Positions 54,520-64,000 of a DNA stretch of 64,000 bases are shown here, piece after piece (positions within the stretch are counted from its first letter, which is position 1; the number at the start of each line of letters is the position of its first letter). Position numbers and translations under genes: made by a program. Origin of the DNA: Symsagittifera roscoffensis. Its lineage: Eukaryota > Xenacoelomorpha > Acoela > Convolutidae. A model generated the notes under the pieces. It searched no databases, was not told the DNA's origin, and saw only the letters and a list, made by a program, of their open reading frames with translations. The stretch is taken from positions 59,528,338-59,592,337 of the forward strand of contig NC_087064.1 in assembly GCF_963678635.1 (NCBI RefSeq), given 5' to 3'.

Positions 54520-55262
54520 TGAAACATAAATCAAAAAAGATTATCCGAAATCTTGCGGAACAAGAGAACAATTAGTCTAATTTCTACGGACACAAAAGGA
54601 ATTGTTTTTACCTGTAGAATCTATCAATCCAATTTTATGCTATGCAAAGAGTTTTTTTAGAAAACTTTTTTTAGAAAAAGTTTTTTTAGAAAAAGTTTTT
54701 TTATCAGCTACTATAATATATTCTATAATATCACTCTATATAATCAATATTTTACTCTTCTAATGTCGTAAGAATACTGAGGATAATGTGGTATTTTTCC
54801 ACTCATTATAACCCCTGTTTGATTTTGCTCTAAACCACAACCAAAATATGACTCAAATCAGCACTTTGAATGATAAGCACTGATTGATCATCAGGTAAAA
54901 GAATGGCTACTTTTTGGGTAATCTTATCTACTGATACAAGAATTCCGTTATTTTCATAATTTTGTGCACAAAAACTTTTTCGAACTTTGTCATTCATGGC
55001 TACAACTATATCAACAATACTTGATTACAATCCAGGCTCAATATGCATCATTTCAATCTTCGTTTGTTTTTCCTCAGAATTTTCTCTCCCATCTATTAAA
55101 GCAAAGTTACCTTCACTAGCGTTTTGGTACAACAAAGATTATTAAATTTCTGAAATAAGAACCTCCCACTCTCATTTAGGATGTATTTGTTACGGTAGAA
55201 ACCTCGTAAGAGAACTAAGACTATCATTCGGATAACAATTAAAAGAAGCATTAGAAACTAGC
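54520..55262 (-). pseudogene. Polinton conserved protein, probable capsid component
   Basis: From high coordinates: SNASFNCYPNDSLSSLTRFL, a stop, WEWEVLISEI, QTKIEMMHIEPGL, a stop, SSIVDIVVAMN, ENNGILVSVDKITQKVAILL and SADLSHIL, then in other frames YDIRRVKYIDYI and STGK. This order is what I recall of a conserved Polinton protein next to the integrase. Calling it a minor capsid (penton) protein is inference. The middle is replaced by a repeat of TTTTTCTAAAAAAAC (54650-54710). Confidence 0.55.
54645..54712. repeat. Short tandem repeat, 15-17-base unit
   Basis: Four units of GTTTTTTTAGAAAA(A) within the capsid-type pseudogene. Probably a slippage expansion. Confidence 0.75.
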
Positions 55263-55329
55263 TCGAGGCATAAAGAATCAACCACTACTGATCAATAGAA
55301 ATGTAATTTAAAAAATAATTTATCTTTAT

Positions 55330-56412
55330 TCTACACATTTTCTCAGCAATTTTTCATAAAACTTACCATGAATTTCTTTTTTTTGAGGTCTTTGATGATA
55401 TATGTTTTCGGTTTCTTTGTTGATATAAATGATATTTTAAATGCTTCATCGATAATTTAAGGCTTGTATTTTTTTTGTAACGGAATATCATTTTTCAAAG
55501 GTCTCATTCTTTTCCTAATTTTGAGTTTTAGTTTAGTATAATTCATGATCGATTTGTATTACAAAATGTATTAAAATTTATCATGTTTTTGCATCTCTCA
55601 GGGAAGCGCATTTTTTGCGACAGTTTACTGGTAAAACAAGTTGCTGTAGTTTGGGAACAAATTTTTTACCATGATCTTCAAAATAACGATTTCTTATATG
55701 TTTTAAAAGCTGAATTGCTCGCATTACAAATGCTGCGTTTGTTTCACTCATTTTTGAGTAAACTTCGATGTCTTTCTCTGCAAAATTTTTGAGAAGTTCT
55801 CCTATTCTCTGTTCTTTTATCAACCAAAAGCTTTTCAGGAGTGTTTTTTTTTTGAGAAATCAGTTATTTGAAAGCTTGAAAAGTGTCTTTGGCATACTTC
55901 GTTTTCATTCTTTGAATTCTGAAAAATCTCGAGAAAAAGCCTACAGCAACTAATAAACTCCATTATTTTGACTAGCGATTTTGTCTACAAAAGACAAGTT
56001 CATACACCAAAAATGATTAATTTATTTTGAAAAAGCTTGAAGATTTTGGAAACGTCTCAATGGTGAACCAAATTTAGTTTAAGATGTCTCGGGTTGTGAA
56101 AATTGTTCTGCTTTCTTTTTTGATAAACCGCTCGCTTTACTCAAGCTTTGCGCAGACCCATAGGCAGCTCTAATTCTAGAATACAATCTGTTTAGTTCTC
56201 TCTTTTTAGATTTTGAAAGGGATCCAAATCGTCTGTCTTTTCCTTTGGCTTTCTTGTTGATAAAAAGTTTAAGTTGAGATTGAGTTGCTTCCAAAATGGT
56301 AAAGTAAATATCTGGAAAATCGATATTTTTTCGCTTCAGCGCCCACAAAAAGTCTACAACCGATTTTTTTTGTATCAGGATGATCTAGTAAGATGTTTTT
56401 TTGTTCGCTCAT
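55330..56412 (-). pseudogene. Polinton integrase (broken)
   Basis: N-terminal part: FPDIYFTILEATQSQLKLF and FGSLSKSKKRELNRLYSRIR, then AYGSAQSLSKASGLSKKKAE, as in Polinton integrases of the C. elegans F54H12.3 type. The core region shows MNLSFVDKIASQNNG where the first catalytic Asp is expected (Asn here), and KDIEVYSKMSETNAAF with VMRAIQLLK, where the catalytic Glu position is Met. C-terminal pieces: NDIPLQKKYKP and FISTKKPKTYIIKDLKKKKF. At least four frame changes and several stops. Confidence 0.8.
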
Positions 56413-56790
56413 TTTAATTCTAGGAGAATTCAAAATTAAATCAATTAGGTGCTTATTGTTACTCGTTTTCAACCTTACGTTTACAGCACTGTAAATTGTA
56501 TCTAATTGGTACAATTCTCTCTTTTTCTTGCTTTTGTTCCAATTCTTGTTTTCTTGGAAGTGTACTTTGTGATTGATAAACTGAGTCCGGATTAAAAGAA
56601 ACAGTTCCATACTATGTCAATCGCTTAATGACAAATGATGAATTAATGGTGATAATAGATATCAATTGTAACCTTTTAGTTGAACTTAAAATAAACCTTC
56701 TTTTGCGTAGAGGAGTTCTTTTTTGGGTTAAATCTGAAATTTTGTTTGATATTTTTGGGTCTTGAAGCTCTCCTCAAAGTAGGTTTACCA
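56413..56790. other. Spacer between integrase and ATPase
   Basis: A minus-strand frame (KKKRELYQLDTIYSAV...) continues upstream of the integrase match without recognisable content. Otherwise nothing seen. Confidence 0.35.
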
Positions 56791-56879
56791 AACACTCACT
56801 CAGAAATTGAAAGAAATCTTTTGGAAAAATGAGAATGAATTGTTTTCGAAGTCTTAGTGAAAGTTTTTGATATTTTGGG

Positions 56880-57571
56880 AAAATAGTAACTTATTGTGTA
56901 CTTATTGTTCAGGAACTTTGTCTCTGTGCCGGCAGGTAAATAAAACTCTGTTGGAACAGAACCACTATTGGAGCAATATCTAAGTAGATCACCTGTTTTT
57001 GGTGTTAAATCAATAATCCTATGACCATTCAATTGAGATCCTAGTCCTTGTTGTTGACATAATATATTGATTTGTAAAACATCTCTCGGTGACTTGAACC
57101 AGACTATGTGCGTATTTTGTAACTCTACATCTCTTCCTAATTGGCTTTGATGAAAAATCTGTGTTTGGTGTATACTGTATTCAGTCCTTTGTGTCTTCCA
57201 GCAGTGGCAAAACTTACAAAATTTTTGGCGTTTGAAATAATTTTTTACAGGAATCATCAAAAATAAATAGATACTTAGTTCCGTTTCTAGGAAGATTTTC
57301 ACTCACATCAAATTCTTTTCCTTGGATAAATTTAAGATTTTTTCTTTGCACTTGACTATAAAGAGGTTAATAATCTTGATAAAAGTAGAAAGTTTGTCAA
57401 GTGCTGGTTGAAAATTACCAATTTTAACCAAACAAAGATGAGATGAGATTTTCCAGACCTATTTGGACCAATTAGGGAAATAAAAACTCGTTCTTCTCTG
57501 GATAATATTTTGTTCATAGTTTTGGAGAATGTAAAATATAACAGACTGTACCTGATAAGATAGCTACCCAA
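56880..57571 (-). pseudogene. Polinton packaging ATPase (FtsK/HerA type, broken)
   Basis: Walker A is LIGPNRSGKSHL (about 57440-57475). In another frame YLFIFDDSCKKLF is Walker B (about 57235-57275). The end matches the family: RDVELQNTHIVWFKSPRDVL, then GHRIIDLTPKTGDLLRYCSN and EFYLPAGTE. In intact Polintons this ATPase is thought to drive DNA into capsids. Three or more frame changes separate the motifs. Confidence 0.8.
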
Positions 57572-57597
57572 ACTGTCCTTTCTTCACATGTTGTGGA

Positions 57598-58000
57598 TTA
57601 AATTTTTTGACCGGTTGCACATATTAGCGTCAAAACTAAAACAAAATATTGGTATAGAAAATTAAAAGAGACATAATATATGTACGTCCAAAGAATTCCA
57701 TGATTTTTGTTCATAATTTTCTTCATCAAAAATAAATTTCCTAAATTTACGGACTTGTCACCTTGATCGACCATCTTACCTCTAGAGAGAAAAAGTTGAC
57801 AATGACATTTAATTAAACTTCGAAAAAGGTAATTCAAAAAATTTATTAAAAAACATCGAGTCCATGTTTCGTGTTTCTTTCTGCAGATTAAAGGGGTTTT
57901 GCATGACAAAATTGGCAGTTGCTACACCTCCAATCATATTCTTTATCTTTGAAAATTAAATTTCGAGTTTTTGGACATGAGTAGTCATCCAAATTTGTAA
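57598..58000 (-). pseudogene. Unrecognised reading frame upstream of the ATPase
   Basis: A 103-codon frame at 57598-57909 contains GDKSVNLGNLFLMKKIMN. Further upstream, 57900-58000 reads DDYSCPKTRN and YDWRCSNCQFCHAK, a Cys pattern like a zinc ribbon. They may belong to one decayed Polinton gene. No function assigned. Confidence 0.35.
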
Positions 58001-61000
58001 TCTTTGTTTCCAGAATTTCTGACAGATTTTTACATTTTTCTTAATCTTTTGCAAAAAACTTCGTTTCCAATGTTACCAGATTTTTCAAAATTTTTTCAAA
58101 TTCAGAACATTTTTGTAACCACTATTCCAACTGATTCCATCGAGATGCTTGGTACACGAAGTAGAGCGGGATGTTGCTTTGAATTTTTGGGGAGGAAGAA
58201 AGGAAAATTCTACAGTTTGTCTCCATTCTTACAAACTCCTTTGAACTAAGTTTTTTACTACTTTGTTTGTAAAAACATTCAAAATCCACTACAATCAGAC
58301 TCATTTTGTTCAATGTTTTCTCTGGAGTTTTTTTAGGTTAAAATGACTAACAATCGAACAATTCATAAAGTGATGAAGCAAATCATTTAACGTGTAAGCA
58401 GAAAAAATATCCATCACGTGAACAAGAGAACATGAACTGGGTAGACATATCCTGGTCCTCTTGTCGTTGTAGACTTCACAGATCCGGTAGAGTCATGTAG
58501 AATTGCATGTAAACTAAAGATTTTAGAGTTTGCAAAAAACTAATCCAAAGATATTTTTCCGTATCCAATTAACCTTCCGAAAGGAAGTTTTTAGTTCATT
58601 TCTTTACGTTCATTTTCTACAGTGCATTCGTCAATCGTGATACAAATTTTTCGAACTTCTCTACATAACCTATGAAGAGGGAAGTAAATCTAGCAATTTA
58701 TCATATTCTTCCCTTTGTAGCTGTAAAGATTGATTTTTTGCCATCCATTTTTTTGTTTCTACGATATTCTATAAGATCAGTTGTTTGGTATCGGATCGAT
58801 ATTTTATATACATTTTTCTCCTACCGTTGCAGAGTCCCCTCAAAATAAGATATTGGTGAATTACGTCAAATTTCTGTAAGTTTTATAATTTTATAACAGT
58901 TAGCGAAACTATTTTGGGTTTTTTTCCCGTAGAACAATATGAAAAAGTCCCAACTTTTGTGAAGTTTCAAGATTATTTTTTTTAAAAAATATTATTCCAA
59001 CTCATACTGTTCAAATCGAATACTAAATGAAAACAATTTTGGAGGACAAAAAACATAAATAACAAAATTTATTGTACATTACAGTTCTCAACAAACATAA
59101 AGTCTCCCAAAATTTGAGACAGTTCTTTGAATTCGTTCAAAGTATAGTTGACATAGCCAATTTGTTTCATTTGCTACATTCTTCATCTCTTCATTGGGCT
59201 TTTTATCGTGACAAAAACTTGCCCTCTTTTGTGAGTTGCTATGTCAAACACTTTGTTACCATTGGCAGCCTCTTGATCCATATTTGACTATTTTTCAGAA
59301 GTGAGTTTCAATATAGTTCCAACTCTTTTTCAGAAATGAGTTCAAATGTTTTCAGCATCGTGAATAACAGTATTTCTAATTGTGAGTTTGCTTCTCCTTC
59401 TTTTTCACCAAGATAGACTTGCTGTCTTTTTTGGAGTTGCCCCAACTCAATTTTTGTGAATAGCTAAAAACAGGGCTTAAAGTAATTTTCCCCTCGTAGG
59501 ATTTTTGAGACCAAGCATATCTCCCAATTTTTGTTTGAGTTTTCGAAAATACAATATAATTGCAGCTGGTGTCTTTTCTTGATTTCATTTTGAATAGAAG
59601 ATTAATCTGATCAGATGAGGAGAAATATGAAAAGCAATATTGAAATCAAACGGAAATGGAAGTAAACAGTATGAGTCATTCCAGTAACCATTAAAAAAAC
59701 TAGAACTTTACATGAAATTTGTAGTTAAGTTTCTAAACATGAAAATTATGTAGGCGTCAATGATCGCTAAGGAATCAACAATTAAGCAAAAATTTTTGTC
59801 ACATATGGCTGCAACTATGTCTCAATCTCTTCCCAGCTTTTTTCAGATTACTGTAAAAATCGACTTTTATTTCCGTTTACAGTAATTTTTACGAAAAGTA
59901 TATAGTAACCCAAGGTTATTGTGTCTTTATCCAAAATTTTGACTGTTCTTTGGAAAATTGTAAGTTTCACATACTTCTGATTGGTTGATCTTTTGATCAA
60001 AATTAACAGCGATGGGGTAAACTTCATTTTACATTTTATCGATTGTCTGTACAAAAACAGAATTTTTTTGCTGGAATTTTTTTTCATCAGCTGGTGAATT
60101 TTTCAACCAACCCCGTCGCGCTGTTTGTCACATTTTGCAAAAATAAAGAGCAGAAAAATGCCAAGTAAAGCAAAAAAAAAAACTCGCGCAAAACGCGCAA
60201 AACACTCAAAGGTCATTATTTATATTCTAACCAGAAACTGGTTTCCACACAAACCATTGATTTAGCATCTCTGTAAAGAGTATTTAAAGTACAAAACTCA
60301 AAATATGAACCTGATTTTTAAAAAAAATTTTTTTTGATGGTTGTAGATTTGTAAATACTGATCATGTCAAGTTTTCAATAAAAAATTAAAGAACATTCGA
60401 TAAACTGTTTAATTTTTCTCAAATGCTTACAAAATTATTTTAAGTCTCAAAGAAAAAAGAAATAATGTCACAGTTAATTAGGGAATATGCAAAAATGTCT
60501 TCAACTTTATATACAAAGTGTAATATTTTTTTCTGATTTCGGAGAAGCTGCAATTAATGGTTCATCTTTTTAACGAGTTACGAAAAGTTTTTCAGTTTTC
60601 AACAAATTCCGAAAAATGATTCACTTTTTCTTAGCAAAATGCAAAAAAAATCAAATATTTGCAAGATGCGGAAATTTTTCATTTTCTTAACAAGACTCTG
60701 AACATGTTTCTTTTTTTGGTACAAAAAGCAAAAAGTGTTTCAATTTTTCTGACAAGAAGCGAAGAGTATTTCAGTTTTTTGACAAGAAGCAAAAAATGTT
60801 TCGGCTTTTTGAAAAGATGCGAACAATGATCAAGTATTGTAATTTTTTGCAAAATTTTAATGTTTTCTCTAATATGTGTTCTAAAAAGTTTCTTAATGTG
60901 TGCAAACGTTGTATCGATTATTTAATTTTTGTTCTAAATGTTATCAAACATTTGATCTGTTTTAGCCTGATTTACTCTTCTATTCTCACACTTAAAAGAA

Positions 61001-62400
61001 ATTTGAAAAAAGATAATAATTACAAAAGATGACATAACTGAAAAGCAACGTTTATATACAAAAGTATTAATCAAAGAGCTGTCGAGAGTTCTGGAAGTTC
61101 TCTATAGAACGCAGAGCTGTTCGAGATTGTTCTGGTTCGTTTGCTGATGTCAAACTGCCATAGGGTTTTCAGCTGATCCCATCTCCTCCTCCCAAAGAAA
61201 AAGGAAGTCGATGACTGGTTGAGCCACATATCTAGAGTCAGGAATCTCGGGGTAGTTTACTCCCACAGGTTTAGACACTTCCTACATCATTTGCATTGTT
61301 CTAAGTTTGTTGTCTGTGATGGGTACTTGCGCCATTTGAAGTTCGTTGAAATCCCTTCGACTCACTTCGACCAGGTGCCAGACTTGGATTGGAGTGTCCG
61401 TTCACGCCAAAAAAACTCCAGAGACTGTTTCTCGCACTTGGATTTGTATTAAATCAAAAAAAATCTACCGAAAACATAAGGTCGTTGTTTTGCACTGAGA
61501 AGATCATTTTGAGCAATAAATTGAATTAAAGATACAGAGTAAAACAAGAATAATGACTCATTTAGTGCTAAGAGAGGTGGTAGGTGACGGAAGTTAAGTT
61601 GAAATTAAGCTATTTGGAGCTGAGAGAGGAGGTAGTTGACGTTAGTTGGTAGTTACATTTAAAATGAATCAAGCTTTCTCATCAAATCAACTGAACTTTG
61701 TGGTACAAAATCAATGAGAAATTGTTTATTTTTGAGTAAATAGTCACTTTCTTTGATTCGATGCTTACTTGAGAAGATAGCTCGAAGTTGATGGATTTTG
61801 CAAAGCAAAACTCTGGAAGTCTTATCCCATATTTGATCCAGCAGGATTTCGAATTTCGAAAAACTTTGAAAAATGGAGAAAGAAAGAGCTTTGCTGAGGA
61901 GTTTTAAGAAAATGGGGAATCCGGTAGAAGATAAAAAGAGTATTTGATATTATATCATACGACTTCTTGATTAATTTCAAATTTTCGAGACTTAAAAATT
62001 TTTTGCCTTGTCAGTTGTAATTGAGTCGTAAGTTTAAAGCTTTGATACTCAATACTTGGCTCAAAAACAAAACTCTTTGATTGGGTAAATTTCTCTGAAG
62101 AGACATTTACTTAGCCGGACAACCTTAAATTGTACCATATCAACGATCAAAAATTTATGAAAAAAGTAAGAGTCAATATCCATTTCATCAACAAGAAAAT
62201 TGATTTGATTTTTTTCATTTTTCTTGTTAAATAGCTCGAGGAAATTCAAAAGTTTTTTTGATAGACATTTTTCAAATAAAAATAAAGGTTTCTGAAGAAT
62301 AATACGCAGTTCACTTTTAGAAAATGCTGGACTTTGAGTGGTTGGTCTTGAACAAACAGTGTTACTAAAAATACTCAATTCTGATTGGTTATTTTTCCTA
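58001..62400. other. Middle of the degraded Polinton, genes not recognised
   Basis: Minus-strand fragments stay open over 50-100 codons in places: NGNKVFDIATHKRGQVFVTI (about 59200-59270), CNYIVFSKTQTKIGRY (about 59530), MKFTPSLLILIKRSTNQKYV (about 60000) and KNQINFLVDEMDIDSYFFHK (about 62190). By position these should be capsid, protease or accessory genes, but I cannot match them. Confidence 0.4.
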
Positions 62401-62430
62401 GCCTTGAAGAATCCACCTCCAAGGTCCTCA

Positions 62431-63280
62431 ATGATTTTCTGGAAAAATCTTGTTTTAATCCGAAACAGTTTCGATGGATAATCTACTAAGCATTGAAGAT
62501 TTAGTAGAGAAAAATATCTTACTTACGATATCGATATTGAAGCAGGAGACTACGTGGGAGAATTAGCTCGGAGAAGTATCCGTAAATACGAGAACACGGT
62601 GAATCTTCTGCGATACAATAACCACATTATTTATGTCAATAATATCGGCAACTTCTTCAAATGCTTCCGATGCCCAACTTGCGAAATATTTTTCAATATA
62701 TCACAAAAATTGAACAAGCATCTTCTATGATGCAAAGACTGAATCAAAAAAATTTACCCCAAAATTTTTCACACTCTACGTGAGACGTTAATTGAAGTTT
62801 TGAGACGGATTCAAAATTGAGTATACCAAAGAAAAAACTTTATTCAAAAGCGTCGCATTTTTTGATTTTGAATCAGTTTGCGTGCCATCGGATGAACTAA
62901 AACCGACGGAAACAATAAATTGGATCGGAAAGCATGATTCCATATTAATGTCAACTTCATCCAATTCACTTGACAAACCCATATTTTTGTGTGACAAAGA
63001 TCCGTAATCACTCATTATTGACTTTGTGGGAAGTTTGGAGTAGTGGTGGAAAAAATAAAGCAGAGATGCAATCAAAAGTTCTGGAATTTTAAAATAACAG
63101 CAAAAATCGGCTACACACGATTTTCAGCATCCTCATTGAACGAGGCAGTTTCAATAAAATTGAAGCAAGAGAATACGAATACGAATGAATCGAAGATGAA
63201 GATTAGACGCATCCACTAACTTTCACAGGATTGAAAAATCAATTGATTGATTTGATGCAATATCTGTATTAAGATTATCT
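62431..63280 (+). pseudogene. Polinton DNA polymerase B, N-terminal fragment
   Basis: Opens with FNPKQFRW (about 62460). An open run 62527-62730 encodes DIDIEAGDYVGELARRSIRK and FKCFRCPTCEIFF, the zinc-finger-like block ahead of the exonuclease. About 62850-63004 reads AFFDFESVCVPSDELKPTE, where DFE is exonuclease motif I, then NWIGKHDSI and PIFLCDKDP, followed by a stop and SLIIDFVGSLE. Pieces of the next segment (ASTNFHRI, LIDLMQYL) fade at about 63278. Exo II, Exo III and the polymerase palm are missing. Plus strand, opposite to the other Polinton genes. Confidence 0.82.
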
Positions 63281-63429
63281 ATAGTTTTCCATCTACTAAG
63301 ATTGGTTTTAGGTTATCTATGTATTAAGATTGGTTATAGGTCGGCAGTGCGGTATTCTTTTAAAAACAATTTGAAATTATTTCTATCGTGAATTCATCCC
63401 TCCAAATGAACAAAAAAATTTCCCTGTTC

Positions 63430-63670
63430 AGTTTTTACAATTGGCAGTCATTCTCTTCCGCTCTACAATTTCAATCAGTCTATAAACTTCAGCAGCTTTA
63501 CTTTCTCTTTCTCGCCCAAAAATTTCAGTCTTTTTCTCAGCCCTACTTTTCAGCAAAATTTCATCTAGTTCTGCCTAAAAAAAACCAATTCTCTTCAGCT
63601 TTACAACTTCAGCAGCTTTATTTTTTCCTTCTCACCTAAAAATTTAGTCATTTTTTTTCTCAGCACTTTT
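63430..63670. repeat. Pyrimidine-rich tandem repeat, two units
   Basis: Two units of about 110-140 bases share CAATT...TTCTCTTC, CTTCAGCAGCTTTA, TTCTC.CC.AAAAATTT and TTTTTCTCAG. It precedes the reading frame at 63777 and may be its leader. Confidence 0.55.
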
Positions 63671-63776
63671 CTAATCACTACTAATCAAAAAAAATTTTCT
63701 CTATTTGTTCAAATTTACGCTCTTGAAAAATTCCAGTTAATCTCAACTTTAGCAAAACTTAAAAGTTACACTGAAA

Positions 63777-64000
63777 ATGGCCCAGTTCAACCTGAAGAGT
63801 TTCATGCAACAATTGTCCGGGTTATTCAACACACTAATTCAATCAACACAGCAGCCTAGCAGTCGAGACGTGGCTTAAATTCATACGGCTGTCAGCTTGC
63901 TCCTGGTTGGGCTAACGCACCCGAAAGAATTGATTGAGGGCCTGGATTACAGCCCGTTCGTTCTCGACAACGAGATGGAGGTGGTTGAAAGTTGCTCGGC
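63777..64000 (+). pseudogene. Unrecognised reading frame with an in-frame stop, runs off the window
   Basis: ATG at 63777 opens MAQFNLKSFMQQLSGLFNTL and continues to SRDVA. TAA (63876-63878) interrupts it, and the same frame goes on with IHTAVSLLLVGLTHPKEL, IEGLDYSPFVLDNEMEVVES to the window end. Base composition is clearly GC-richer than the surroundings, as expected of coding DNA. It could be the start of a retroelement gag or of a host gene whose exon ends before the stop, but no donor is evident there. Confidence 0.45.

Larger units (their letters stand above)
54500..63280. mobile_element. Degraded Polinton/Maverick DNA transposon
   Basis: Four hallmark genes lie together: capsid-type protein, retroviral-like integrase, FtsK/HerA-type packaging ATPase (all minus) and protein-primed DNA polymerase B (plus). 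Every one is broken by frameshifts or stops. The polymerase ends after its exonuclease start, so the right part is gone. I could not identify terminal inverted repeats. The stretch 57.9-62.4 kb should hold protease and major capsid genes, but I cannot recognise them. Confidence 0.82.

Overview
This is AT-rich nuclear DNA (roughly two-thirds A+T by eye) from an animal, most likely an invertebrate. Genes are split by introns, and three lineages of retroelement plus a Polinton/Maverick have all decayed. I cannot name the species. There is no bacterial operon structure, rRNA, CRISPR array or intact tRNA. One 200-N assembly gap lies at 31398-31597.

The only host genes I can support are one small family of paralogues. 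Each is built as signal peptide exon, Cys-rich exon, second Cys-rich exon, then a transmembrane plus cytoplasmic-tail exon, with intron phases 2, 1 and 2. The layout (CC-x5-8-CC modules, one membrane helix, short tail ending in a YxxL sorting motif) resembles the Shisa/CYYR1/VOPP1-type STMC6 proteins. Gene 1 (773-7638) looks complete. Copy 2 (19424-21345) is a pseudogene. Copy 3 (49536-50981) is intact in its last three exons and probably takes its signal-peptide exon from 32564 (or its duplicate at 27229), giving a very long repeat-filled intron.

Layout: 1-9.4 kb, gene 1, with a foldback element in each intron, and duplicated 3' flank. 9.4-20.5 kb, a nest of ~0.5-kb repeats (called R1 here) that end in a 7-bp GC hairpin and look like non-autonomous Helitron-type elements, one with a 585-bp MITE inside it. 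19.4-21.3 kb, the pseudogene. 21.4-26 kb, no gene; a C-rich minisatellite at 25.5-25.8 kb. 26.26-48.26 kb, two near-identical copies of one segment on either side of the gap; each has a signal-peptide exon, a ~1-kb tandem array and a dead Ty3-like pol fragment. The second copy also carries a 5'-truncated non-LTR retrotransposon (36.5-38.5 kb) and a Ty3/gypsy element (41.48-47.84 kb). 49.5-51 kb, gene copy 3. 51.7-52 kb, a BEL/Pao integrase tail. 53.5-54.5 kb, a ~175-bp satellite. 54.5-63.3 kb, a degraded Polinton: capsid-type protein, integrase and packaging ATPase on the minus strand, DNA polymerase B on the plus strand cut off after its exonuclease start. At 63.78 kb an unrecognised reading frame with an in-frame stop runs off the window.

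The best candidates for something new are the paralogue family (with GC-AG introns and mobile signal-peptide exons), the hairpin-ended R1 family, and the partial deletion that removed one LTR of the gypsy element together with its flank.
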